A stretch of DNA of 8,323 bases from an uncultured Candidatus Saccharibacteria bacterium (GCA_946479115.1 CAMLED010000039.1:1-8323); one strand, 5' to 3'. Positions 1 to 7,350 are shown, counted from the first letter of the stretch. Numbers and translations are program-made. Notes: generated by a model not told the origin, from the letters alone.

Positions 1-39
1 AAGAATTGGTTCATCTTCAACTAAAAGTATTTTGCGCAT
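1..39 (-). CDS. Response regulator, receiver domain N-terminus (partial, cut by window edge)
   Basis: Only the first 13 codons are present and read MRKILLVEDEPIL. This is the first beta strand of a CheY-like receiver domain followed by the acidic VEDE cluster that binds magnesium next to the phospho-acceptor Asp. The ATG lies one base after the TAA of the upstream histidine kinase, and AGGA (47-50) sits 7 nt before it inside the kinase 3' end, so the pair is almost certainly one transcript with coupled translation. The regulator is the likely phosphorylation partner of that kinase. Whether it carries an output domain cannot be seen, because the rest lies outside the window. Confidence 0.85.
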   Translation of the reverse strand, partial: MRKILLVEDEPIL

Positions 40-40
40 A

Positions 41-1249
41 TTATATTCCTTTTGGTACCTTGACCGAAAAGGTGGTGCCCTTTCCTAGTTCAGAGTTTAC
101 TTCGATCTTTCCTTGATGAAGGTCGATTACTTTTTCTACCCAATAAAGTCCCAGCCCACTTCCGGCAACCTTATGAGACATATCGTTAGGGATACGGTTA
201 AACTTCACGAATAATGAATGGATATTTTCCGGGCTAATACCAACCCCTGAATCAGTCACCGAAACCACCGCCTGTCCATTATCAAATTCTGACCTAATGG
301 TAATATCGCCGCCAGCTTCAGTGTATTTCGACGCATTGTCGAGGATGTTTTCAAGCGCCATTCGATAGTAGTGTTCGTCAATATAGCCAAAGACGGGTTT
401 TTCCTGCAGGTCGACCGAGATCGACTGGCTTTTCTCTTGAATAATACCTGTGTATTGTTTGACCAGGCTTTTCACGACATCATTTAAGTCATGTGAACTC
501 TTTCGCAGCGTTACCTTGCCTGAATCGACTTGTGCAACTTTTAGCAGGCTATTAACAATATTAATTTGACGCTCGTTACTTTCATAGGTTTTCTCCAGCA
601 AGTTACGAATATTCTGCGGCACCTCACCTTCAAAGCCTTCAAGTATCAGGCCGAGCAATTGTTTAATAGCTGTCGCTGGGGTACGTAGCTGGTGTGAGGC
701 TAGTGAAATAAACTCATCCTTAGATTCATTCAAACGTTGCAGCTCTTTTTGTTGCTCTTGGAGCAAGGTGTTGGCCGAACGTAGGTTATCTTCATTGACT
801 TTACGTTCAGTCAGGTTACGTGTCACTTTGGCAAAACCTTGCAAATCATTATTTTCGTCGTAGAGCGCTGTAATGACAACGTTAGCCCAGAATTTACTGC
901 CGTCTTTGCGGTAGCGCCAGTCTTCGTCTTCGACGCGACCGACTTTTTTAGCAATTTCTAGTTCGCGGGCAGGTTTTTGATCTGCGTTATCTTGATCAGA
1001 ATAGAATATCGAGAAGTGTTTTCCGATAATTTCATCATGCGTGTAGCCTTTATTCTTTTCAGCACCCTTGTTCCAGGTCTGAATATAGCCTTCGGGATCC
1101 ATAAAGAAAATCGCGTAGTCTTGAACACTCTCAACCAGAATCTTGTAACGTTCAAGTTCCGTAAGAGTTCTTTTATGAGCACTTTGTAGCTCGGCCTTCG
1201 AGTGAGGCGCGGGCATATCTTTTTTGTGAGAAATACCTAACCTCCGCAA
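41..1249 (-). CDS. Soluble PAS-domain sensor histidine kinase
   Basis: This 402-aa protein should autophosphorylate on a His in response to a cytoplasmic signal and pass the phosphate to the regulator encoded 1 nt downstream. Residues 20-36 are helical. Residues 36-150 form one PAS domain (DYAIFFMDPEGYIQTWN, then WRYRKDGSKFWANV and a PAC-like end at NLTERK). A short coiled linker (150-178) leads to the HisKA H-box ASHQLRTPATA with phospho-acceptor H186. The HATPase_c domain shows the N-box (ENILDNASKYT, N301 and N305), the G1 box (DSGVGI from D333), GSGLGL (363-368) and GKGTTF near the C-terminus. No membrane segment or HAMP domain is visible. The start is uncertain: the first codon after an in-frame TAA is TTG at 1249, the first ATG is codon 12, and a strong GGAGG lies inside codons 2-3. 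The catalytic core resembles the kinase at 4543-7128. The ligand is unknown. Confidence 0.93.
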   Translation of the reverse strand: MRRLGISHKKDMPAPHSKAELQSAHKRTLTELERYKILVESVQDYAIFFMDPEGYIQTWNKGAEKNKGYTHDEIIGKHFSIFYSDQDNADQKPARELEIAKKVGRVEDEDWRYRKDGSKFWANVVITALYDENNDLQGFAKVTRNLTERKVNEDNLRSANTLLQEQQKELQRLNESKDEFISLASHQLRTPATAIKQLLGLILEGFEGEVPQNIRNLLEKTYESNERQINIVNSLLKVAQVDSGKVTLRKSSHDLNDVVKSLVKQYTGIIQEKSQSISVDLQEKPVFGYIDEHYYRMALENILDNASKYTEAGGDITIRSEFDNGQAVVSVTDSGVGISPENIHSLFVKFNRIPNDMSHKVAGSGLGLYWVEKVIDLHQGKIEVNSELGKGTTFSVKVPKGI

Positions 1250-1268
1250 TAATTACTTACCAATATTT

Positions 1269-1274
1269 ATTATA
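1269..1274 (-). promoter_or_regulatory. Candidate -10 box for the PAS kinase gene
   Basis: Minus-strand TATAAT is a perfect sigma70 -10 hexamer, 19 nt before the TTG start of the kinase. No good -35 is present at 16-18 bp upstream, where the sequence is GC-rich. The implied leader is very short, about 12-14 nt. The region is AT-rich, so a chance match is possible. Confidence 0.35.
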
Positions 1275-1348
1275 CTATATTTTCCCACTCCGCGCGCTGA
1301 CCCACACAGTCTCGTTGCTCACTTCTGTCTCTCGTCGTAGCTAAAAAA

Positions 1349-1377
1349 TAAACAATTTTTACTTTATTTTCTATAGT
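1349..1377 (+). promoter_or_regulatory. Candidate sigma70-type promoter for the MFS exporter
   Basis: TAAACA (1349-1354, 4 of 6 to TTGACA) and TATAGT (1372-1377, 5 of 6 to TATAAT) are separated by 17 bp. This predicts transcription from about 1384 and a leader of roughly 55 nt to the GTG start at 1440. It lies in the 190-bp spacer between the divergent kinase and exporter genes, which holds no other recognisable element. Confidence 0.4.
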
Positions 1378-1427
1378 ATTACTCGCCAAAATACCGCATA
1401 CTATTAGACATATATTAGCCTCAACTT

Positions 1428-1431
1428 AGGA
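1428..1431 (+). promoter_or_regulatory. Ribosome binding site deciding the GTG start of the exporter
   Basis: AGGA is 8 nt upstream of the GTG at 1440. It is one of only two clear Shine-Dalgarno sequences in the window, and it supports GTG over the next internal ATG, which lies inside TM1. Confidence 0.6.
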
Positions 1432-1439
1432 TCCCCATA

Positions 1440-3173
1440 GTGTCAACAGCCCACCCCACCCATTCTGCCCACCATCATGCCAGCCAATTAACCAGCCGCG
1501 GAAGAACCATCGCTCTTATCGTCGTTGCCCTGGCATTTGTCATGGACCTTCTCGATACCACCATTCTTAATATCGCCATCCCATCTATCCAAAACGACCT
1601 AGGTGCCAGCTATGCCATGATCCAATGGCTGATTGCTGGTTATTCACTGGCCTTTGCTACCCTCCTCATCACTGGCGGTCGCATGGGTGACGTCTTTGGT
1701 TACAAAAAACTATTTATGATTGGCGTGAGTGGCTTTACAATCGCTTCACTGTTGTGTGGTCTGGCCTGGAACACCGAAGTGCTTATTGCAGCGCGACTCA
1801 TCCAAGGGGCGATGGCAGCGCTGATGGTGCCACAAGTTATGAGCATGATGCAGATTATGTACAAACCTTCAGAGCGCGTTGCTGTCATGGGTATTTTTGG
1901 TGCGCTTGCCGGTATCGCCGCCAGCCTCGGTCCAGTCATCGGTGGCGTATTAATCCATTTCAATATCGCTGGCCTCGAATGGCGTCCCGTCTTTCTGATT
2001 AATGTACCTGTCGGACTATTCGCTTTATATATGGGCTGGCGCTTCCTTCCAAGTGGCAAATCTTCACATCCGCTAAAACTTGACCTTGTTGGAACAGCGA
2101 TTATTATCGTGACGTTACTACTCCTCGTCTTCCCGTTAATTCAAGGACGTGAACTTGACTGGCCGCTATGGGTATACGTCATGATGGCATCTGCTGCGCC
2201 GTTCTTGGCACTGTTTGGCTGGTGGCTGGCATACAAAAACAAGAAAGATAAATCACCACTTATTCCACCTGTGCTTTTCAAAACACGGACCTTCATTACT
2301 GGTCTGCTTATTAATATCGTCTTCCAAGCAGCTATGGCTGGGTTCTTTCTGCCGTTTACGCTTCTGCTACAAGTTGGCCTGAACTACGAAGTGATTAAAG
2401 CCGCACTCACTGGTATTCCAACCTCAATTGGTATCGCTGTAACAATTGCGATTCTGGGACAAAAACTGATTCCAAAACTAGGCCGCTACGCCCTCACCCT
2501 TGGAACTGTGGTGATGGCGATTGGATTATGGGTAATCTACTTCTTCGTGCAGCATAGCGGGCTTAATACGACGCCGTGGGAGTTTATTCCAGGCCTACTA
2601 ATCACTGGTACCGGCATGGGACTAGTCATGGCACCAATCTTTGCCGTTGCCCTCGCTGACGTTAATCCAAAACATGCTGGCGCAGCCTCTGGAGTACTTA
2701 ATGCCGTTCAGCAACTTGGTGGTGCAATTGGCGTGGCGCTCATCGGCGTATTCTTTTTTGGACAACTGACGCACCACGCTGCAACCAGCTTTGACAGTAC
2801 TGCCACGACCATCCGCAGTGAACTAACTGCCGTTCACGTTCCGGCTCAGACACAAGACGCAATTATTGCAGGTGCCAAGACCTGCTTTGTTGATCGCAAC
2901 ACCCAAAAAGATTCAAGTATCACACCTGACAGCTGTAAGAAGCTTGCGCCTGATCACGCTCAGCAGTCAGCGCTTACTACCGAGCAGCGTGCAGCCCAGG
3001 CTAAAATTGCTGACACAATCACCGAGAACGTCCGACAAGCTAACACGGATAACTTTATCAGTGGCTTCAAGATAGCGTTGATATACCAAATGTCGATCCT
3101 AGGGCTTGTCTTTGCATTAAGCTTCCTGCTTCCACGCCATATCCGACCAGAAGCCTTACAGCAATCGCACTAG
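1440..3173 (+). CDS. DHA2-family (14-TM) major facilitator multidrug exporter
   Basis: This 577-aa inner-membrane protein probably expels drugs or toxic compounds in exchange for protons, as known EmrB/QacA-type members do. It shows the family signatures: motif D1 in TM1 (DLLDTTILNIAIP, residues 36-48), motif A between TM2 and TM3 (GGRMGDVFGYKK, 79-90) and antiporter motif C in TM5 (GALAGIAASLGPVIGGV, 154-170), followed by WRPVFLINVPVG (181-192). About 14 hydrophobic helices fit. Residues 445-540 form a long, polar, predicted external loop before the last helix, with cysteines at 482 and 499. The N-terminal 20 residues contain five His. The start is GTG, chosen because AGGA (1428-1431) lies 8 nt upstream and TM1 follows at once. 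The flippase-like gene follows 55 nt later on the same strand with no terminator between them. The substrate cannot be told from sequence. Confidence 0.92.
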   Translation: MSTAHPTHSAHHHASQLTSRGRTIALIVVALAFVMDLLDTTILNIAIPSIQNDLGASYAMIQWLIAGYSLAFATLLITGGRMGDVFGYKKLFMIGVSGFTIASLLCGLAWNTEVLIAARLIQGAMAALMVPQVMSMMQIMYKPSERVAVMGIFGALAGIAASLGPVIGGVLIHFNIAGLEWRPVFLINVPVGLFALYMGWRFLPSGKSSHPLKLDLVGTAIIIVTLLLLVFPLIQGRELDWPLWVYVMMASAAPFLALFGWWLAYKNKKDKSPLIPPVLFKTRTFITGLLINIVFQAAMAGFFLPFTLLLQVGLNYEVIKAALTGIPTSIGIAVTIAILGQKLIPKLGRYALTLGTVVMAIGLWVIYFFVQHSGLNTTPWEFIPGLLITGTGMGLVMAPIFAVALADVNPKHAGAASGVLNAVQQLGGAIGVALIGVFFFGQLTHHAATSFDSTATTIRSELTAVHVPAQTQDAIIAGAKTCFVDRNTQKDSSITPDSCKKLAPDHAQQSALTTEQRAAQAKIADTITENVRQANTDNFISGFKIALIYQMSILGLVFALSFLLPRHIRPEALQQSH

Positions 3174-3228
3174 ATTCACCCGACCTAAACGCTATCTATG
3201 GTCAGATGTTACTATAGAATGAGCATCT

Positions 3229-4155
3229 ATGAAAAAAACCACGATTAAAAGTACTCTCAAATATGCCCCACTCGCATTCGGGTTGTTACTACTGATTATT
3301 GGTGCATTTTTCGTACCATGGCACGACGTCACGCCTTATTTCTCTCGCCTGAATGCGATGAGCTATATATCCGTTTTAGTGCTTGGTATCGCCTATTACG
3401 CGGCAAGGATTATTCGCTACTATTACATGCTTGGCGTCTTAAATGAGTCTCGCTCGTTATCAAAAACGATACTTGCCTATTTCACCGCACAACCAATTTC
3501 GCTACTACCTGCCGGCGAAGCTTACCGTGTCGTCACGCTTAATGAACATGGTGACGTACCAAAATCTAAAGGTCTATCGATTGTCTTTATTCAATCGTTT
3601 ACTGAAAACATTGCCATGATTCTACTGGCACTCATTAGCGCAGTTATTCTTAATCAATACGTCCTGATTATCTTTGGCCTGCTGTTGCTGTATCTCGCCA
3701 TTTTTGTGCTGGTGCGAACCAGGCGCATAACGACGCATAGTCACAGGCTATTAAACAAATTGCCATTCGTTAATTTTGCTCGGTCAAAATACCATGCATT
3801 CATCGTGAGAAATAAAACTCTACTTAGTGGCAAGAGCCTCGTAACGCTGATTCTGAGTGGATTTATCTCTACGTTAATTGCCAGCCTATTATTATTTATC
3901 GTTGCGAACGACATCGGTATTCATATAGATTTTGCCCATGCCGTGGTTGCATTTACGCTGCCAGCTGTCCTGCAGAATATCAGCTTCCTGCCTGGCGGCA
4001 TTGGCGTTAACGAACAGGGTTCCGTCGGTATCCTGGTTCTACTCGGAGCAAGCGTCCCGGCTGCCGTCGCCCTCACCCTTATTGTGCGCTTCGTCACCCT
4101 GGTACTAGGCGTTATTATCGGCCTAATTGCTTTATTAATTGCAAAAGCAAAATAA
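3229..4155 (+). CDS. Flippase-like / LPG synthase-type transmembrane domain protein (UPF0104, YbhN/AglD family)
   Basis: This 308-aa integral membrane protein has about eight hydrophobic helices and no soluble domain. Two conserved spots identify the family: the loop LLPAGEAYRV (92-101) followed by a Glu in a helix (SFTENIAM, 133-140), and FLPGGIGVNEQG (263-274), which matches the PGG.G..E signature of the lysylphosphatidylglycerol synthase TM/flippase-like family. Members are linked to moving or modifying lipids or polyprenyl-linked glycans. The aminoacyl-transferase domain of MprF is absent, so lysyl-PG synthesis is not expected; a flippase or lipid-handling role is inferred. The ATG has no convincing Shine-Dalgarno. 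A TAGAAT (3215-3220) lies 8 nt before the ATG but has no -35, so co-transcription with the exporter 55 nt upstream is the simplest reading. It converges with the regulator gene that ends at 4178. Confidence 0.85.
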   Translation: MKKTTIKSTLKYAPLAFGLLLLIIGAFFVPWHDVTPYFSRLNAMSYISVLVLGIAYYAARIIRYYYMLGVLNESRSLSKTILAYFTAQPISLLPAGEAYRVVTLNEHGDVPKSKGLSIVFIQSFTENIAMILLALISAVILNQYVLIIFGLLLLYLAIFVLVRTRRITTHSHRLLNKLPFVNFARSKYHAFIVRNKTLLSGKSLVTLILSGFISTLIASLLLFIVANDIGIHIDFAHAVVAFTLPAVLQNISFLPGGIGVNEQGSVGILVLLGASVPAAVALTLIVRFVTLVLGVIIGLIALLIAKAK

Positions 4156-4177
4156 CCACTGAACCAGTCCCCGTTTA

Positions 4178-4546
4178 TTAGTGATTCACCACCTCGTTAA
4201 CCATGTGCGCCAGCTCCTGTGGTGTCATGCTTGATTTTAGTACAAACTTATCCGCACCACTTGCAAGTACTTCTTGCTCGGTGTCAGAATCTGACAAGTT
4301 GCTATAGACGACAATCTTCATTTTCGGGTGCTTCGCTCTATCAATTCGTTTTAGCACCTCTTTGCCGTTCATCCTCGGCATGAAAATATCAAGCAGCACA
4401 AGATCCGGCTGGTGTTTCTCGATAGACTGTAGCCCTTCAACTCCATCATTCGCAGTTAATACCTTATGCCCACTAAGTGTCAGAATGATTTTGTAAACAT
4501 CCTGGAGAGCTTGTTCATCTTCAACGATTAAGACGCAGTGACTCAT
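4178..4546 (-). CDS. Single-domain (CheY-like) response regulator
   Basis: This 122-aa protein is a receiver domain only. It shows the acidic cluster VEDE (8-11), the phospho-acceptor D53 in LVLLDIFMPRMNG, the switch Ser (VVYS, S82) and the conserved Lys K104 in FVLKSSMTP. Nothing follows the last receiver helix, so no DNA-binding or enzymatic output is encoded. It must act by protein contact, relay phosphate to another protein, or act as a phosphate sink. Its ATG overlaps the TGA of the kinase gene by 4 nt (ATGA), so the two are translationally coupled and very likely form one cognate pair. Only a weak Shine-Dalgarno-like GTGAG precedes it, which fits translation by reinitiation. Its 3' end lies 22 bp from the convergent flippase-like gene, with no clear terminator between them. 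Confidence 0.95.
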   Translation of the reverse strand: MSHCVLIVEDEQALQDVYKIILTLSGHKVLTANDGVEGLQSIEKHQPDLVLLDIFMPRMNGKEVLKRIDRAKHPKMKIVVYSNLSDSDTEQEVLASGADKFVLKSSMTPQELAHMVNEVVNH

Positions 4547-7128
4547 GCAGGCAATCTCACAGTAAATGTTGATCCCTTGCCATGGGTGGAATCAACGTCA
4601 ATTTTTCCGCCATGTTTTTCAACAATATGTTTAACCCAAAACAGCCCTAGACCCGTACCGGAAACCGTATCGGACAGAGCATTGTCTACTCTCGTGAATT
4701 TATCGAAAATTCGCTGATGATCATCTTTGTTAATGCCTACCCCTCGGTCGGTAAATGAAACGTTAACATGGCCGTCCTCTTCCTTAATTGCGACATCAAT
4801 CGTACTGCCCTGATGACTATATTTACTAGCATTTTCGAGGAGGTTTACAAAGACAAGACGCATCTCAGACTCATCCACCTTGACACGGGCTGGCTTTTCA
4901 TACGCTTTACATCGAACTTTTTGCCCGCGCATATTAAATGCAGTGTTCATATTTGCAATACAGACCTTGAGAATGTCTCGAATGTCATGCTTCTTCAAAT
5001 CTAGCATATATTCGCTGGAGTCAAGTTGAGCCGTCCGCAAGAGGTCATTGATAACATCAAGCTCACGCTCGTTACTGTCATACGCTATTTGTAAATATTT
5101 TCTGTGATCTGGTGACGGCTCACCGCCAATTCCACCAAGCACAAGTGCGAGATATTGTTTGACCGCCGTAGCAGGAGTGCGCAGCTGATGCGACGCCATG
5201 CCAATAAATTCGTCTTTGGTTTGATTAATCTTTAGTAGCGCATTGCGCTGTTCGGTCACGGCCAAAAGCTCGCGGAATTCGTCTTCGGCTTTTTTAATGT
5301 CAGTAATGTCACGAGTGATGCCCGCCACCGACACGACATCGCCGTCTTTATTAAGCACCGGCGATAAGAGATAGTCGTATACTCGTTTGCCTAAAACAGC
5401 GTGCGGGAAGGACACGGTTCCTCGTATACTTTTCTTTGTTTTTTTAATTTCATCGATCTCGCGTTCATGCATGGCAGCATGCCATTCTTCATATCCTAGT
5501 TCTCGTAGACCTCGATTTCTGGCTTCGTCGAGCGTCTTCTTGCCCCACATCGTAAGCAAGGCGTCATTTGCGAATGTGAATCGGTAATTAAGATCAAAGA
5601 CATATACCAAATCGGGTGTATTGTCAGTGACTGCTTCATACAATCGCTTTTGCTTCTCCAGCTCATCCCTCGATTTTTTAATCTCTTGGTAAAGCTGGCC
5701 ATTTTCAATAGAAGTTGCCGCCCTATTGGCGAGTTCCTGTGCCATCTGCAAATCATTTTCTGTTAAGCGCTTTTGCGAATCAGACGTGACAAATGTAATC
5801 GCCCCGATCGCTTTTCCGCGCACGATCAGCGGAACACTCAGCGCCGACGACATACCTATGCTACGTAAAATCTCAAGCTCCTTTTTGCTTTTTGCCACCG
5901 AAACTAGCAGATCATCTGAAATCAGTGGGTGGAACTCGGGTTTCATATTCTTAACGATTGCAGGCAATCCGTAGGGTGCATCCATGTCTATTGGGCTAAG
6001 CTTACGTAAAGTTTTTGCCAACCGTACCTTTTTCGGATCAGCATGAGCAATAGCCGCCATATCGAACCCATCACCATTTAATATATCGACCGCACACCAA
6101 TCTGATATATGTGGCACCGCCAACTTGGTGATCGTTGGAAAAATATCGTCTAAATTAAGTGAACGTGACAATGCGGTACTTACCTCTGCCAAATAGGCCA
6201 GATTATCTTGGCTATATTTTGCTTTTTCTTCAGCCTGTTTACGATCGGAAATATCCCGCAGGAAAATCGATAGACCACCCGCTTCTGTCGGATACACGTC
6301 AACTTCACTCCAAAGATTAAGGGGTTCGTTATAGTCAACAAAATGAACCGGTTGCTTTGTTTCTACTGCCTTGTGATAATGCATCCAATACGGTGAGTTA
6401 GGCTGAGCGGCAGAGGGAAATACTTCCCAGAAGTTTTTGCCTAACGCATCTTTTCGTTTTACGTTAAATAATTTTTCTTGCACCTTATTAAGACGGAGAA
6501 TCGTATAGTCTCTGTCGAGCAAAACAAAGGCATCTCCCATCGATTCAAGAACACTAACGAGTTCTTTTTCGCTCCCCTTGGTGATAATGTGTGCATGAGA
6601 CAGCTCTTGGTTTTCAACATCCTTTTTAATCGCATGCTCTTCAAGCTGGCGAATGCTTTGCTCTGCTTGCTGCTCTTTTTCTTCTGCTACCATTAACCGT
6701 GTTACATTAACAACAGAGTGGATAATACATGTCACCTCATCGTTTTCACAAACTGGACTATTCAAAGGATCCCAGTACCTGGTTTCAAATTCACCATCTG
6801 GGCGGCGAATGTCATACTTTTGAATTTGCATCTTATGCGGCTGCTTATCCTTGAGGACACTCATAAGAGAAGCAGTTAAATTCTTTACTCCGCTAGCACC
6901 ATTTTCATCTGGGTTATCTGGAAAGATTTCAAATATGCCTTTGCCCACCATGTCTTGACGGTTTGTCATGGTTGCCTCGGCATAGGCATCACTGACTGCT
7001 ACGATTGTAAACTTGGGTGCGTCAGGCTTCAAGACAAGATAGAGCCCTGGAATCGACTCAAAGACGGCTCGATAATAGGGTTCGGGCAATACGCTTTCGG
7101 TAGAGGAAATAGTAGGCTTTTTAGTCAT
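4543..7128 (-). CDS. Soluble multi-sensor histidine kinase, PAS-PAS-GAF-PAS-HisKA-HATPase
   Basis: This 861-aa kinase should integrate several cytoplasmic signals and phosphorylate the receiver encoded by the overlapping next gene. PAS1 (about 15-150) has the variant containing FPDNPDENGASGV and RYWDPLNSPV. A coiled linker (145-185) follows. PAS2 (188-300) ends in FLRDISDRKQ. A GAF domain (310-480) has ISDWCAVDIL, AHADPKKVRLA and SALSVPLIVRGKAIGAITFV. PAS3 (495-615) ends in ITRDITDIKK. A coiled linker (610-640) leads to the H-box ASHQLRTPATA with H647. The ATPase domain has the N-box VNLLENASKY (N762, N766), G1 DRGVGI (D794), GTGLGL (824-829) and GKGSTF. There is no transmembrane segment. The core closely parallels the kinase at 41-1249, so the two are paralogues. 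The first in-frame ATG is used; no Shine-Dalgarno precedes it. No haem, flavin or bilin ligand residue is evident, so the signals are unknown. Confidence 0.95.
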   Translation of the reverse strand: MTKKPTISSTESVLPEPYYRAVFESIPGLYLVLKPDAPKFTIVAVSDAYAEATMTNRQDMVGKGIFEIFPDNPDENGASGVKNLTASLMSVLKDKQPHKMQIQKYDIRRPDGEFETRYWDPLNSPVCENDEVTCIIHSVVNVTRLMVAEEKEQQAEQSIRQLEEHAIKKDVENQELSHAHIITKGSEKELVSVLESMGDAFVLLDRDYTILRLNKVQEKLFNVKRKDALGKNFWEVFPSAAQPNSPYWMHYHKAVETKQPVHFVDYNEPLNLWSEVDVYPTEAGGLSIFLRDISDRKQAEEKAKYSQDNLAYLAEVSTALSRSLNLDDIFPTITKLAVPHISDWCAVDILNGDGFDMAAIAHADPKKVRLAKTLRKLSPIDMDAPYGLPAIVKNMKPEFHPLISDDLLVSVAKSKKELEILRSIGMSSALSVPLIVRGKAIGAITFVTSDSQKRLTENDLQMAQELANRAATSIENGQLYQEIKKSRDELEKQKRLYEAVTDNTPDLVYVFDLNYRFTFANDALLTMWGKKTLDEARNRGLRELGYEEWHAAMHEREIDEIKKTKKSIRGTVSFPHAVLGKRVYDYLLSPVLNKDGDVVSVAGITRDITDIKKAEDEFRELLAVTEQRNALLKINQTKDEFIGMASHQLRTPATAVKQYLALVLGGIGGEPSPDHRKYLQIAYDSNERELDVINDLLRTAQLDSSEYMLDLKKHDIRDILKVCIANMNTAFNMRGQKVRCKAYEKPARVKVDESEMRLVFVNLLENASKYSHQGSTIDVAIKEEDGHVNVSFTDRGVGINKDDHQRIFDKFTRVDNALSDTVSGTGLGLFWVKHIVEKHGGKIDVDSTHGKGSTFTVRLPA

Positions 7129-7175
7129 ACATTTAGCATATTTGGAGCTTTAATCTCAAAACATGTCTATGCTTT

Positions 7176-7204
7176 ATTATACCGCCTATTCTTTCTAGCA
7201 TCAA
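7176..7204 (-). promoter_or_regulatory. Sigma70-type promoter of the multi-sensor kinase operon
   Basis: On the minus strand, TTGATG (7199-7204, 4 of 6 to TTGACA) and a perfect TATAAT (7176-7181) are exactly 17 bp apart. It lies downstream of the tRNA-fMet terminator and upstream of the kinase, so it should drive the kinase and receiver genes from about 7169. The implied leader is about 40 nt and has no Shine-Dalgarno. This is the best promoter match in the window. Confidence 0.6.
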
Positions 7205-7216
7205 AATACAGCCATA

Positions 7217-7245
7217 CAAAAAAGAAACTTCCGAAGAAGTCTCTT
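7217..7245 (-). terminator. Rho-independent terminator after tRNA-fMet
   Basis: On the minus strand, a 10-bp stem (AAGAGACTTC with GAAGTTTCTT, one G-U pair) closes a UUCG tetraloop in the extra-stable C(UUCG)G context and is followed by a run of T (7223-7218). It begins about 10 nt after the tRNA CCA end. It should end transcription of the tRNA, and of ftsB if the two are co-transcribed, before the kinase promoter. Confidence 0.88.
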
Positions 7246-7255
7246 TTAATAAATT

Positions 7256-7333
7256 TGGTTGCGGGGGTAGGATTTGAACCTACGACCTTGTGGTTATGAG
7301 CCACACGAGCTGACCAGACTGCTCCACCCCGCG
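7256..7333 (-). tRNA. Initiator tRNA-fMet (anticodon CAU)
   Basis: The 78-nt cloverleaf folds completely. The acceptor stem is CGCGGGG with CCCCGCA, leaving the C1-A72 mismatch that marks bacterial initiators and allows formylation. The D stem GAGC/GCTC contains the initiator-type A11-U24 pair. The anticodon loop is CTCATAA, the T arm is GTAGG-TTCAAAT-CCTAC, the discriminator is A73 and CCA is encoded. The anticodon stem is TGTGG/CCACA, so pair 29-41 is U-A instead of the usual G-C; only two of the three conserved G-C pairs are present. I see no clear promoter directly upstream and no terminator between it and ftsB (stop at 7456), so co-transcription with ftsB is possible. A strong terminator follows. 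Confidence 0.96.
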
Positions 7334-7350
7334 ATACATATTTGTTCTTC

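Noticed and set aside
958..1189. Open frames on both strands inside the PAS region of the first kinase
   Set aside because: They lie within a well-supported gene in other frames, have no ribosome binding site and resemble no protein family.
1250..1439. Small RNA or riboswitch in the divergent spacer
   Set aside because: I found promoter-like hexamers but no long stem-loop, conserved aptamer motif or terminator.
1700..2059. Minus-strand 119-codon open frame inside the exporter
   Set aside because: It is antisense to the conserved motif A and motif C region of the DHA2 exporter, and its composition looks like a translated shadow.
4156..4177. Possible bidirectional terminator between the convergent flippase-like and receiver genes
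   Set aside because: Only a 4-bp stem (ACTG/CAGT) can be drawn and no proper T-run follows, so it is not supportable.
5387..5974. Several open frames on both strands inside the multi-sensor kinase
   Set aside because: They overlap conserved GAF and PAS3 coding sequence and lack start signals or recognisable domains.
6955..7299. Plus-strand open frame of 114 codons ending in GVGFEPTTLWL
   Set aside because: The GVGFEPTT end is the well-known artefact made by translating the antisense of a tRNA T arm. The rest is antisense to the kinase PAS1 region.
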